DNA from: Clostridium sp. CAG:288
Lineage (GTDB): Bacteria; Bacillota_I; Bacilli_A; RFN20; CAG-288
Direction: 5' to 3'
Length of the DNA: 64,000 nt
Assembly: GCA_000437395.1 (NCBI GenBank)
Contig: FR898164.1
Location: 1 to 64,000, forward strand
The notes below the pieces were generated by a model. It saw nothing but the letters and a program-made list of their open reading frames with translations, did not search any database and was not told the DNA's origin. This document shows, in pieces, positions 16,250 through 25,568 of the stretch. Every line of letters begins with the position of its first letter. The stretch's first letter is position 1. The position numbers were made by a program, and so were the translations under genes.

Positions 16250-18586
16250 ATGAAAAAGAAACTTCTACTAGCTAGTGTAGTTTTATGTTCTTCCCTCATC
16301 ACAAGTTGTGGAGGCAACAACAATACAAGCTCTCCTAGCCAAAGCACTAGTTCATCAGATGTTCAAACATCAACAACTACTTCTACAAGTAGCACATCTA
16401 ATTCTTCACAAGGCGGAACGTCTAGTTCGTCTTCAAGTAGTTCAACTACTGAACCAGCTCCATCAGCAAAAACTTTTAGAATCGATCCATCAAACTTCAA
16501 TTCTATCAGCGCATTAACTTTAAGTGGAGTTGTAGAAAACACACAATATAACGATGAATTTACAGTCAACGCTGGTGGTTCAATCACATCAACTGCTTTT
16601 AAAGGCATTACAAAAATCGTTGCAAAATGTTATTCCTCATACGAAAACATGGAAATGTATAGTGGCACATCAACAAGCGGAACAAAAATTAATTCTGTCA
16701 AAGAAGCTGGTTCAAATAGCGCTACATACACATACAATTTCACTACTCCAAGCGATTCATTCTACTTTATCAATAATCAAACAAAAAATAGACAACATAT
16801 TTATTTCATAGATATATATTATACAGGTGCCGAGGTAAGTGGTGGCAGTTCTTCCGAACCTGGATCACATGCTTATACAAGTTTTGAATCAAGTGATATT
16901 GAATTATTGAATAAAACATTTGGGACAACAATTCCATTTGCCCCATGTGATTATTACGAATTAATCCCATACGCTGCTGATGGATATGTTGGTATTCAAG
17001 GCTACTTTGAAGGTGTAACTCAAGCAGAATTTAACTCATATAAAACAGCATTAACATATTCATATTCAGGTAGTGACACAGATCAAAATGGTGATTTATG
17101 GTACTATTATGATATAGATGATAAAACTTATTTTGATATTAATTTCTCTACTGAAGATGGAACCAACTATTTTAATTTCGATATTTATTATGAAGATGGA
17201 ACCGGCGGTGGCGGTGGCGGCAATACCGGAAATTACTGGGATCAAGTTACTACTAACGCAATTTACACTAATGAAGGTAAAGGCATTGAAAGCTTAAGAA
17301 ATGAAAATGGCTATGCAACTTTAGATTTCAATAATGGAACAAAGGTTAAAAACTTAACCGAACAAGGTAACTATGTCGATGGTTGCCCAACAAAGGGTGA
17401 TGTTAATGTCTTAGTTATTCCAGTTGAATTCTCTGATAAAAAAGCTACATCAAAACAAGACTTAAGTGCACTTAACTTTGCATTAAATGGTGGTGAAGGT
17501 GAAGAATCATTAAAGAATGGTATGTCAGTATCTAAATTCTATAATGGATCAAGCTATGGCCAATTAAATCTCAACTTTGAAATTATGGGTGGTGGCACAA
17601 AGTGGTATAGCCCAGATTACACAAGCGAATTCTATATTAATCAAGATAAATCTTCAGGTGACAGCTCTACTGCTGATATCGATATTGTCGATAGCATCAT
17701 GAAAAAGTATGGCGATGAAGTTGATTGCTCTAAGTTTGACTCAGACAAAAATGGCGTCATCGATGCAGTCGTAATTGTCCCAACTATTTCAATTAACTCT
17801 ACTTCAGATCAATCTATCCTTGAATGGGCTTATAGATATTGGTGCACAAGAGACACATCATATGATGGTGTTCAATTCAACGATTACTTATGGTGTCCAT
17901 ATGATTTCTTGTTTGAAACAGAAACAGGATACTATAACGGAACAGCTCCAACAAACAATTACACTTTAACTCACGAATTTGGCCACGTCTTAGGTGCTGA
18001 TGATTACTACGATTCATCTTATTCACAAACAGCAACACTCCTTGATGGAAATGATGTTATGGATGCTGGATTTGGTGATCATAACCCATATAGTAAATTT
18101 AACTATGGTTGGTTATCAACATCTAGACTTGTCACAGCTAACGATTCGGTTACATTAGACTTAAATGCCTTTGAAAACGATGGCGATTCTATCATTGTTG
18201 CAAATAACTGGGATGAAACATTAGGATGCTATCAAGAATACTGGGTTATCATGTACTACACAAAGACTGGAATTAACTCACACTCAACATATGCATTTGA
18301 TGAAGGACTTGTTGTCTATCATGTCAACGCACAATTAATCGATTACACATATGCTGGCGAAAGAGCTATTGATGTCTATACAACAAATAACCAAGATTCA
18401 TACTACAACACAGGTGTTAACTTAATCGAATTAGTTAATGTCAGTGGCAGCGGTTATACTCTTGGTGTTGGTCAAACAAGTAACTCAAATATTGTTGATG
18501 ATTATGGTAACAAAATTGGATATACATTCAAATTAAATTCTATGGATGGCTCCAAAGCTAACATAACATTCACAGCTAACAAATAA
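16250..18586 (+). CDS. Secreted M6-like zinc metalloprotease lipoprotein
   Basis: Lipoprotein of 778 aa. Signal peptide with lipobox ITSC (Cys20), then a Ser/Thr-rich spacer to about residue 70, two beta-rich N-terminal domains (about 75-190 and 205-320), a Gly-rich hinge near 322, and a protease domain from about 330. Within it VNVLVIPVEFSDKKA opens the M6-like fold and THEFGHVLGADDYYD (His575-Glu-x-x-His579, with the downstream Asp) is the zinc site typical of M6/immune-inhibitor-A-like peptidases. Probably degrades host or dietary protein at the cell surface. Single-gene unit with its own promoter and terminator. Confidence 0.85.
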   Translation: MKKKLLLASVVLCSSLITSCGGNNNTSSPSQSTSSSDVQTSTTTSTSSTSNSSQGGTSSSSSSSSTTEPAPSAKTFRIDPSNFNSISALTLSGVVENTQYNDEFTVNAGGSITSTAFKGITKIVAKCYSSYENMEMYSGTSTSGTKINSVKEAGSNSATYTYNFTTPSDSFYFINNQTKNRQHIYFIDIYYTGAEVSGGSSSEPGSHAYTSFESSDIELLNKTFGTTIPFAPCDYYELIPYAADGYVGIQGYFEGVTQAEFNSYKTALTYSYSGSDTDQNGDLWYYYDIDDKTYFDINFSTEDGTNYFNFDIYYEDGTGGGGGGNTGNYWDQVTTNAIYTNEGKGIESLRNENGYATLDFNNGTKVKNLTEQGNYVDGCPTKGDVNVLVIPVEFSDKKATSKQDLSALNFALNGGEGEESLKNGMSVSKFYNGSSYGQLNLNFEIMGGGTKWYSPDYTSEFYINQDKSSGDSSTADIDIVDSIMKKYGDEVDCSKFDSDKNGVIDAVVIVPTISINSTSDQSILEWAYRYWCTRDTSYDGVQFNDYLWCPYDFLFETETGYYNGTAPTNNYTLTHEFGHVLGADDYYDSSYSQTATLLDGNDVMDAGFGDHNPYSKFNYGWLSTSRLVTANDSVTLDLNAFENDGDSIIVANNWDETLGCYQEYWVIMYYTKTGINSHSTYAFDEGLVVYHVNAQLIDYTYAGERAIDVYTTNNQDSYYNTGVNLIELVNVSGSGYTLGVGQTSNSNIVDDYGNKIGYTFKLNSMDGSKANITFTANK

Positions 18587-18590
18587 AAAA

Positions 18591-18638
18591 TAGGTGATGC
18601 AAAGAAGCAAATAGATTGCTTCTAAACATCACCTTTTA
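18591..18638 (+). terminator. Terminator of the metalloprotease gene
   Basis: GGTGATG pairs with CATCACC around an inner stem AGAAGCAA/TTGCTTCT, followed by TTTT. Confidence 0.85.
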
Positions 18639-18663
18639 AATTGCTACAAATTTATTTAGACAT

Positions 18664-18698
18664 AAAAACTACCAAAGCTATTTATTAACTTTGGTAGT
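18664..18698 (-). terminator. Terminator of the hrcA-grpE-dnaK-dnaJ operon
   Basis: ACTACCAAAG and CTTTGGTAGT flank a short AT loop; on the minus strand TTTTTA follows, just after the dnaJ stop. Confidence 0.85.
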
Positions 18699-18704
18699 CA
18701 TTTT

Positions 18705-19850
18705 TTACTTTCCTGTAAACTTTTTCTTAAACTTTTCAAAGAAAGAAGTCTTAGTAGTTTTTGTTTGTTCTATTTGATCAAACTTTCTAAGCAATTCTTT
18801 TTGTTCTTCAGTAAGCTTGGTTGGTATTTTGATTTCGATATGAACATATTCATCACCGACGTTACCTTTAGCATCTTTAATACCGCATCCACGCATTCTA
18901 AGTATTTGATCAACTTGAGTTCCCTCTGGTACTTTCAAATCGCTTTGACCATAGACTGTTGGAACTGTTAATACAGTACCTAAAATAGCATCTGCTACAG
19001 AAAGTGGAACGGTAATATGAACATCGTTACCATCTCTTTCAAATGTATCATTTTTATCAACTAAGATTTCAACATACAAATCGCCGTTTGATCCGCCGTT
19101 TTCACCGCGACCACCTTTACCAGCAATTCTAATTTGTTGACCAGTATTAATACCTGCTGGAATCTTAACTGAAATTTTACTCTTAACGTGATGATAGCCG
19201 GTACCTTTACAATCAGAACATTTTTCTTTTACTGTTTTACCTGTACCATGACAATCAGGGCATGTAACAGTTTGCTCTACCACTCCAAAGAACGATTGAG
19301 AACGTTGTTTAACATAACCTGTACCACCACAAGTATGACATACTTCTACATCAGAAGCGTTTTTAGCTCCAGTACCATGGCAAGTTGGACAATCTTCATC
19401 ATATTCAACAGGAATATCTACAGTCTTACCATTAACAGCATCCATAAATGAGATTCTAATACGCATAAAGCTATCTTCACCTCTTCTAGGACCGTTTGCT
19501 TGTCTTCCACGTCTAGCACCACCACCAAAGAATGATGAGAATATATCTCCTAGATCGACATCGCTGAATCCAGCACCACCGAATCCACCAAAGCCACCGG
19601 CTCCGTTTGTATTTCCGGTGCCATCAAAAGCAGCGTGACCAAATTGATCATATGTTTTTCTCTTTTGTTCATCGGATAAAACATCATATGCCTCTTGAAC
19701 TTCTTTAAATTTTTCTTCAGCATCTGGTTCCTTACAAATATCTGGGTGATATTTCTTGGCTAAAGAACGATATGCTTTTCTTATTTCATCTGGTGAGGCA
19801 CTTTTTGAAACACCTAAAACTTCATAATAATCTCTTTTAGTTGCAGCCAT
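18705..19850 (-). CDS. dnaJ: Chaperone protein DnaJ (Hsp40)
   Basis: Co-chaperone that delivers unfolded protein to DnaK and stimulates its ATPase; 381 aa. J domain with HPD at KKYHPDICKEP (residues about 33-43), a Gly/Phe region (about 75-100), four CxxCxGxG zinc-binding repeats (CPTCHGTG, CHTCGGTG, CPDCHGTG, CSDCKGTG; about 150-215) and a C-terminal substrate-binding region. Start set by AAAGGAGGT. Separated from dnaK by a strong hairpin. Confidence 0.97.
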   Translation of the reverse strand: MAATKRDYYEVLGVSKSASPDEIRKAYRSLAKKYHPDICKEPDAEEKFKEVQEAYDVLSDEQKRKTYDQFGHAAFDGTGNTNGAGGFGGFGGAGFSDVDLGDIFSSFFGGGARRGRQANGPRRGEDSFMRIRISFMDAVNGKTVDIPVEYDEDCPTCHGTGAKNASDVEVCHTCGGTGYVKQRSQSFFGVVEQTVTCPDCHGTGKTVKEKCSDCKGTGYHHVKSKISVKIPAGINTGQQIRIAGKGGRGENGGSNGDLYVEILVDKNDTFERDGNDVHITVPLSVADAILGTVLTVPTVYGQSDLKVPEGTQVDQILRMRGCGIKDAKGNVGDEYVHIEIKIPTKLTEEQKELLRKFDQIEQTKTTKTSFFEKFKKKFTGK

Positions 19851-19883
19851 AAATACCTTACCTCCTTTCTATTAGGACGAAAC

Positions 19884-19909
19884 ACACCGTAGGAAAAATC
19901 CTACGGTGT
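19884..19909 (-). other. Strong hairpin between dnaK and dnaJ
   Basis: ACACCGTAGGA and TCCTACGGTGT make an 11-bp stem 16 bp after the dnaK stop. No T-run follows on the minus strand, so it is not a classic terminator. It may stabilise the dnaK message or be a processing site that lowers dnaJ yield. Confidence 0.6.
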
Positions 19910-19924
19910 AAATTCGATAGTTAA

Positions 19925-21751
19925 TTATTTCTTTTCTGTGAAATCAGCATCGACAACATTGTCATCTTTCTTTTCAGAAGATGAAGAAGCTTCTGGTTGA
20001 GGTTGAGCTTGTGTTTGTTGTTGAGCTGCTTGTTGGGCATAGGCAGCTTGACGTTCAAGTTCATCAATCTTGCTCTTTAATGTTGCAATATCGTTCTTAT
20101 CTAAGGCTTCTTTCATTTCGTCTCTGATCTTCTTAGCTTCAGCTTTGACGTTATCAGCGACACCTTCCTTTGATAATGATTCATCGATAGAAGAAATAAG
20201 TTGTTCAGCCTTGTTCTTGACTTCAACTTCTTCTTTTCTCTTATCATCAGCTTCTTTATTGGCTTCAGCTTCGTGAACCATACGATCAATTTCTTCTTTA
20301 GAAAGTCCATTAGAACCAGAAATTGTAATTTGTTGTTCCTTATTAGTGTCTAAGTCTTTAGCTTTGACATTGACAATACCGTTAACATCGATGTTGAATG
20401 TAACTTCAATACGTGGTTCACCACGTCTTGCAGGACGGATACCATCAAGTTTGAAGTGTCCTAACATCTTGTTATCTCTAGCCATTGAACGTTCGCCTTG
20501 GAAGACAAAGATATCAACGGCTGGTTGGTTATCTTCAGCAGTAGAGAAGATTTGGCTCTTTGTTGTTGGAATTGTTGTGTTACGAGTAATAAGTGGAGTC
20601 ATAACACCACCCATTGTCTCAATACCTAATGTTAATGGTGTAACATCGAGTAAAACGACATCTTTGACGTCACCACGGATAACACCACCTTGGACAGCAG
20701 CACCAATTGAAACAGCTTCATCTGGGTTTACTGACATATTTGGTTGTTTGCCAAGTAAACTCTTAACTAATTCTTGAACTGCTGGCATTCTTGTAGAACC
20801 ACCGATTAACAATACTTCGTTAATATCGTTAGCTGTAAGCTTTGCATCAGCTAAAGCTTTTCTAACTGGATCTTCTGTACGTCTTAAAAGTGACTTTGTC
20901 AAATCTTGGAATTTAGCTCTTGAAAGAGTTGTTTCGAAGTTGACTGGACCATTTTCGTTCATAGCGATATATGGTAATGTGATGATAGCTTCAAGAGAGC
21001 TTGATAATGTAATTTTAGCCTTTTCGGATTCATCCTTAAGTCTTTGTAAAGCCATCTTATTGTTAGAAAGATCAACACCTGTTTCCTTTCTAATTTCATC
21101 AATTAACCAATTTTGAATTGCGTGATCCCAGTCATCGCCACCAAGTTCAGCATCACCTGATGTAGAAATAACTTCATATGTTCCATCACCAATATCAAGG
21201 ATAGATACATCAAATGTACCACCACCTAAATCGTAAACGAGAATCTTTTGTTCTTCTTTAGCGTTTTCCATACCATAAGCTAAAGCAGCAGCTGTAGGTT
21301 CGGAAATAACTCTAACTACATCGAGACCAGCAATTGTGCCAGCATCCTTTGTAGCTTGTCTTTGAGCATCGTTGAAGTATGCAGGGCAAGTAATAACTGC
21401 TTTTTTAACTTCATGACCGATGTTGTCTTCAGCATATTTCTTCATATAAGCGAGAACTTTAGCTGAGATTTCTTGTGGTGTGTAGTCTTTGTTAGTTGCA
21501 TTAATATGAACTTTAGCAGATGAACCCATCTTTCTTTTAATACTAGAAACTGTGTCTGGGTTTGTAACTACTTGACGTTTTGCTGCATCACCGACAATTT
21601 CTTCACCACTTGCTTTAAATGCAACGACTGATGGTGTTGTGTTATGTCCTTCTGGATTTGGAATAACTTTAACGACTCCATCCTCTTGCATATATGAAAC
21701 GACTGAATTTGTAGTACCTAAATCGATACCAAGAATAACTTCCTTTGCCAT
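19925..21751 (-). CDS. dnaK: Molecular chaperone DnaK (Hsp70)
   Basis: ATP-dependent Hsp70 of 608 aa. Nucleotide-binding domain opens with ILGIDLGTTNSVVSYM and contains LVYDLGGGTFDVSILDIG and LLIGGSTRMPAVQELV; the substrate-binding domain follows at about residue 365 (LLDVTPLTLGIETMGG). The C-terminal lid ends in a Gln-rich and acidic tail. Standard Gram-positive form. Third gene of the CIRCE-controlled operon, with an AAAGGAGG site. Confidence 0.98.
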   Translation of the reverse strand: MAKEVILGIDLGTTNSVVSYMQEDGVVKVIPNPEGHNTTPSVVAFKASGEEIVGDAAKRQVVTNPDTVSSIKRKMGSSAKVHINATNKDYTPQEISAKVLAYMKKYAEDNIGHEVKKAVITCPAYFNDAQRQATKDAGTIAGLDVVRVISEPTAAALAYGMENAKEEQKILVYDLGGGTFDVSILDIGDGTYEVISTSGDAELGGDDWDHAIQNWLIDEIRKETGVDLSNNKMALQRLKDESEKAKITLSSSLEAIITLPYIAMNENGPVNFETTLSRAKFQDLTKSLLRRTEDPVRKALADAKLTANDINEVLLIGGSTRMPAVQELVKSLLGKQPNMSVNPDEAVSIGAAVQGGVIRGDVKDVVLLDVTPLTLGIETMGGVMTPLITRNTTIPTTKSQIFSTAEDNQPAVDIFVFQGERSMARDNKMLGHFKLDGIRPARRGEPRIEVTFNIDVNGIVNVKAKDLDTNKEQQITISGSNGLSKEEIDRMVHEAEANKEADDKRKEEVEVKNKAEQLISSIDESLSKEGVADNVKAEAKKIRDEMKEALDKNDIATLKSKIDELERQAAYAQQAAQQQTQAQPQPEASSSSEKKDDNVVDADFTEKK

Positions 21752-21776
21752 AATAAATTTCCTCCTTTATTAATAT

Positions 21777-22388
21777 TTATTTATTGTCTTTGCTAACTTC
21801 TTCTTTAACTTCTTCTTTAGCTTTGGTGACAATTACCATTGCAGGTCTAACAATTCTATCTTTTAAGAAATAACCTTTGAGATAGACAGCTTTAATTAGG
21901 CCATCTTTTTCTCCCTCTTCAGTTGCAATTGCTTGCATCGTGTTATGATCAAAGACATCACCTTGTTGTGGGTTTATAACTGAAACACCTTCATCAGCAA
22001 GAGCTTTTTCAAACTGTGAAAGAATCATTTCAAATCCTTTAGTGTAGTTTTTAATCTTTTCATCTTGAGGTTTGACTTTGAAGGCCATTTCGAAACTATC
22101 TAAAGCTGGTAATAACTTTTCTATGAAGCCCATTGCTCTATATTTAAGAGCAACTTCGTGATCTTTTGCTAAATTCTTTCTAGTGTTGTCTAAATCAGCA
22201 TAAGCTTGATAGTACTTATTTTTCCAATCAGCTTCTTTAGTTTTGGATTCTTCTAATTCTTTTGAAAGTCTAACGATTTCTTTAAGAGCTTTATTTTCTT
22301 CTTTCTCTTCTTTAACATCTTCTTTTGATGTTTTTTCTTCCTCATTAACTTTCTTTTCTTCTAAATCTGTTTGTTCATTCTTCTTCAT
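21777..22388 (-). CDS. grpE: Nucleotide exchange factor GrpE
   Basis: Exchanges ADP for ATP on DnaK; 203 aa. A long Glu/Lys-rich N-terminal tail (residues 1-50) leads into the dimerising coiled coil (YQAYADLDNTRKNLAKDHE) and the C-terminal beta domain (VFDHNTMQAIATEE, LKGYFLKDRIVRPAMVIV). It overlaps hrcA by 14 bp and has AAAGGAGG inside hrcA. Confidence 0.96.
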   Translation of the reverse strand: MKKNEQTDLEEKKVNEEEKTSKEDVKEEKEENKALKEIVRLSKELEESKTKEADWKNKYYQAYADLDNTRKNLAKDHEVALKYRAMGFIEKLLPALDSFEMAFKVKPQDEKIKNYTKGFEMILSQFEKALADEGVSVINPQQGDVFDHNTMQAIATEEGEKDGLIKAVYLKGYFLKDRIVRPAMVIVTKAKEEVKEEVSKDNK

Positions 22389-23436
22389 CGTCTTCCTCCT
22401 TTCCCCCGAAGTATTCAGCTAGAACCTTAGAAACATATTCAAGGTTACTTAATACTTGTCGGTAATTCATTCTCTTTGGACCAACGACTGCAATTTTTGT
22501 ATCGCCGCGACCAGCGATATTAATTTTATGTGAGACAATAGCCATATCGTCATCTTCTTCATCGTTAACAAACTTTACAGATATACTTCCATTAAGTTGG
22601 TCAGAAACTGCGTTATCAGCTCCATCGATAGCTTCATGGAATTCTTCTGGTGAATCTAATAGATGGAGAATATTTTTAACTTTCTCTCTATTTTCATCGT
22701 AATCTGGAAGTTCTAGTAACTTTGTAGCGCCGTATGTATGTAATCTCTTTTTTGCAAAACTAACAAATGCTTCAGTAAATGCTTCCATAACAAGCTCTGA
22801 ATTTTTACCAACCATTTTAGTAACTAATGGTTTTAAAGCTTCAGTCTTTTCATAAATCTCACTTATAGAAGTACCGTTAAGTCTTTCGTTTAAAATCTTA
22901 ACACACGATGAAAGAGTTTCAGGTGACATATCGTTCGTGACAAATGTTTTGTTTTCAACATATCCTTTATCAGTAACTATAACTGCTGTAGCAGTTTGAC
23001 TTGAAATAGGAATAACTTGAATGGAAACTAAGTGTTCATCATATGACTTAGGACCTAAGACAACAGTAGCAAGATTTGTCATCTCTGACAATATTTCACA
23101 ACTTCTTTCAACGACTTCTTCAATCGATCTTGATTTTTTCTTTAAAACAACTTGAAATTCTTTTTTAAATTCTTGATCAATATCGACCGCTTGATCTCTA
23201 TCGAGGTGAGAAACATAATATCTATACCCTTTTGCACTAGGTACTCGACCTGATGAAGTATGCGTTTTTTCAATCAGTCCATCTTGCTCAAGCATTGCCA
23301 TTTCATTTCTTATAGTTGCACTAGAGTATGGTAGTTGATACTTTTCAATCAAAGTATTACTTCCAACTGGCTCAGCTGTAGAAACAAATTCTTCAACGAT
23401 AAGCTTTAGGACTAAATCACGTCTTGATAATTCCAA
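22375..23436 (-). CDS. hrcA: Heat-inducible transcription repressor HrcA
   Basis: Repressor of class I heat-shock genes that binds CIRCE; 353 aa. N-terminal winged helix (LIVEEFVSTAEPVGSNTLIE, then PYSSATIRNEMAMLEQDGLI) and the HrcA GAF-like domain. An upstream in-frame TTG at 23469 lies inside the CIRCE element; the TTG at 23436 has AAGGAGG eight bases away and gives the normal family N-terminus MELSRRDLVLK, so it is taken as the start. Autoregulated through CIRCE. Confidence 0.95.
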   Translation of the reverse strand: MELSRRDLVLKLIVEEFVSTAEPVGSNTLIEKYQLPYSSATIRNEMAMLEQDGLIEKTHTSSGRVPSAKGYRYYVSHLDRDQAVDIDQEFKKEFQVVLKKKSRSIEEVVERSCEILSEMTNLATVVLGPKSYDEHLVSIQVIPISSQTATAVIVTDKGYVENKTFVTNDMSPETLSSCVKILNERLNGTSISEIYEKTEALKPLVTKMVGKNSELVMEAFTEAFVSFAKKRLHTYGATKLLELPDYDENREKVKNILHLLDSPEEFHEAIDGADNAVSDQLNGSISVKFVNDEEDDDMAIVSHKINIAGRGDTKIAVVGPKRMNYRQVLSNLEYVSKVLAEYFGGKEEDDEEE

Positions 23437-23449
23437 GATGATCGCCTCC

Positions 23450-23476
23450 TTAGCACTCTTTCTTTCCAAGTGCTAA
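23450..23476. promoter_or_regulatory. CIRCE operator 1
   Basis: TTAGCACTC, nine bases, AAGTGCTAA: one mismatch from the CIRCE consensus. It lies between the -10 element and the hrcA ribosome site, so bound HrcA blocks transcription at its start. Confidence 0.95.
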
Positions 23477-23480
23477 GATT

Positions 23481-23508
23481 ATTATACGTCAATTATTAGC
23501 AATGTCAA
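23481..23508 (-). promoter_or_regulatory. Predicted sigma-A promoter of the heat-shock operon
   Basis: TTGACA, 16 bp, TATAAT on the minus strand, immediately upstream of CIRCE 1. Confidence 0.8.
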
Positions 23509-23522
23509 CACAAAAGTGCTAA
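23496..23522. promoter_or_regulatory. Second, degenerate CIRCE-like operator over the -35 element
   Basis: On the minus strand TTAGCACTT, nine bases, CATTGCTAA. The spacing is exactly that of CIRCE, with one mismatch in the left arm and two in the right. It covers the -35 TTGACA of the hrcA promoter. Confidence 0.6.
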
Positions 23523-23656
23523 AAATCTTTATTTTTTCGTTCGACATTATTATTTATAAGCATTTTATACCCTAATTAGACTTCATTTTTCCAAAAATAA
23601 TTATTCTTTACTTGCAAAGTATTAATGAAGGATGTCATATTTGATAAACTATAAGT

Positions 23657-24316
23657 ATGTTAAAATTTAAAAATGTTTCTTATTCTATTAATTCTGAAGC
23701 AAGGCTAGATTCATTTACCTTTTCTTTTAAAGATAAAGGTTTTTACTATGTGCAAACATCAGGTGAAATTATAGATATATTTATTAAATTAATTTCTAGA
23801 CAAGTTATCGAAGATAGCGGTGATATTACTTATGAAGATATAAAACTAAATCAATATCACACTTTAAATAGGGACTATGAAGATCTAATCTTTATCAATG
23901 GTTTAAAATATATAAACAAATTGTCTGTAATTGACAATTACTTGTGTGAACTATTTTATTTTTACCATAGAAGAGATGTTGCTCTTGATGTAGTTGCTAC
24001 ATATTTAGATAAAATTCCAAGCTATATTGATGTCGATAAACAATATGGCAGTTACAATAAATCAACACAATCACTAATCGAATTATTTGCAGTAAACTTT
24101 TTTGATTATTCTATTGTTTTGTTAAATAAACCATTTGATTATGATGAAAAAATAAATTTAGATTACTTAAAAATGATAGATACTTTAAGAGAAAATAAAT
24201 TAGTTATATATTTCGGTTCAAATAATACCTTAAATGATACTGAACTATTAGGTGGATACAAAGATAAATATATAAGAATAGATGAAATTGGTGAGGTGTT
24301 TGACGATGAAGACTAA
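23657..24316 (+). CDS. Degenerate ABC-transporter ATPase-like protein
   Basis: Protein of 219 aa that follows the layout of an ABC ATPase (LKFKNVSYSINSEARLDSF at the start; IVLLNKPFDYDEKI in the Walker B place) but lacks the catalytic motifs. The P-loop position (residues 32-46) has no GxxxxGKS/T, the LSGGQ signature is replaced by GSYNKSTQS (131-139), and Walker B Asp-Glu is Asn-Lys (157-158). It is probably a non-hydrolysing partner subunit. It overlaps the permease gene downstream by 11 bp. No ribosome site is visible at its ATG. Confidence 0.6.
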   Translation: MLKFKNVSYSINSEARLDSFTFSFKDKGFYYVQTSGEIIDIFIKLISRQVIEDSGDITYEDIKLNQYHTLNRDYEDLIFINGLKYINKLSVIDNYLCELFYFYHRRDVALDVVATYLDKIPSYIDVDKQYGSYNKSTQSLIELFAVNFFDYSIVLLNKPFDYDEKINLDYLKMIDTLRENKLVIYFGSNNTLNDTELLGGYKDKYIRIDEIGEVFDDED

Positions 24317-25568
24317 ACCACATTTAACAGACTACAAATTTGCTGGTCACCTTAGATACTCTATGGATAAACCTTTATGGTATTTACGAATTGCTTTTTA
24401 CATATTGTTAGCAATAGTTGGCTTTCTAATGGCCATAACAACAAATGCTAAAGGAATAAGATACGATACTAACGATTCAATGTTATATAAACACTCATAT
24501 AGAGTTGAAACTACCGAAGCATTATCTAAAAAAATAGCTACAACTGATTCACATGTATATGATTTTACTAAACCTATTCCCGATCAATCTTTACTAAATG
24601 ACTACGATTTTGACTGTGCATCAATTCTTAAAGAAAATGTTTTAGAAAACGAAATAATCGTTGGTTTGCCAAAAAAGAGTCAATTTAATCCAGATAAGAT
24701 AAAAGATATATATATACCAGGAGTTAACTTTACTGATATTTCTATCAAAAAAACTTTTATTAACTCTGATCTTATTAAAGATACTATATATTTACCAGCT
24801 AGTATTTATCACATATATAATAAAGCATATGAATCTATTAAAAATGGTAATTTAATCATTAATAACGACTCAATTTCTCTTTTAAATATTGGCTATTTAA
24901 GTTCACAACTACTAGATGCAGATATTTACTACAACATTAATGATAATACATTAAATAAATATATATCGATAAGCTCTTTTTCATTAAATAATGTCGGAAA
25001 AGCTACTTTTAACTTAAATAATATAAACTATACTTTGACTATCAAAATCGTTGATACACCTACTTGCTTTAATTTTAAAACATTCTCTGATTTTGATGTA
25101 TTAATTGGCAAAACTATTTTATATAACGAAATTAAAGATTCTTTCCTTGCTAGACAATTCTTATTAACTGTCGAGGATAGTTATAAAAGCTTTAATACAA
25201 CATATTTAAACGGCAAAGAATATGATTCAACTTATTATACAGTTGGATCTTTCACACTTATTGGAGTTTATGTAGTCCTTATTACGTCAATTATGATCTG
25301 TGCTTCTAAATCACATAAAGATATTAAACGATTAGCAAAACTTGGAATGAATTCAAACATTTCTATAAACCAATATGCCAAAAGTACGATTTTAATTTCC
25401 TTAATTGCAGTATTAATCACATATGCAATTGCTTTTAGCATATCTAGCATCTTTGAAAAATACGGATCTATTTTATGGCTTAATGTATTTGACTTCTTAA
25501 TGATTTTAATAATAGAAGCCATTGTTGCTTCGCTAGATATTTTTGTCGCATCAAGGAGTGTATTATGA
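24306..25568 (+). CDS. FtsX/MacB-like ABC permease
   Basis: Membrane protein of 420 aa with the one-plus-three helix layout of FtsX/MacB-type permeases: a helix near residues 25-45, an extracytoplasmic domain of about 260 residues, and three C-terminal helices (about 310-330, 355-380, 395-415). A longer reading from 24282 exists; the ATG at 24306 follows GAGGTG and is preferred. It overlaps both neighbours (ATGA with the next gene), so the three products are made together. Family assignment rests on topology, not on strong motifs. Confidence 0.6.
   Translation: MKTKPHLTDYKFAGHLRYSMDKPLWYLRIAFYILLAIVGFLMAITTNAKGIRYDTNDSMLYKHSYRVETTEALSKKIATTDSHVYDFTKPIPDQSLLNDYDFDCASILKENVLENEIIVGLPKKSQFNPDKIKDIYIPGVNFTDISIKKTFINSDLIKDTIYLPASIYHIYNKAYESIKNGNLIINNDSISLLNIGYLSSQLLDADIYYNINDNTLNKYISISSFSLNNVGKATFNLNNINYTLTIKIVDTPTCFNFKTFSDFDVLIGKTILYNEIKDSFLARQFLLTVEDSYKSFNTTYLNGKEYDSTYYTVGSFTLIGVYVVLITSIMICASKSHKDIKRLAKLGMNSNISINQYAKSTILISLIAVLITYAIAFSISSIFEKYGSILWLNVFDFLMILIIEAIVASLDIFVASRSVL

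Noticed and set aside
20346..20777. A 143-codon plus-strand frame
   Set aside because: Antisense shadow of dnaK.
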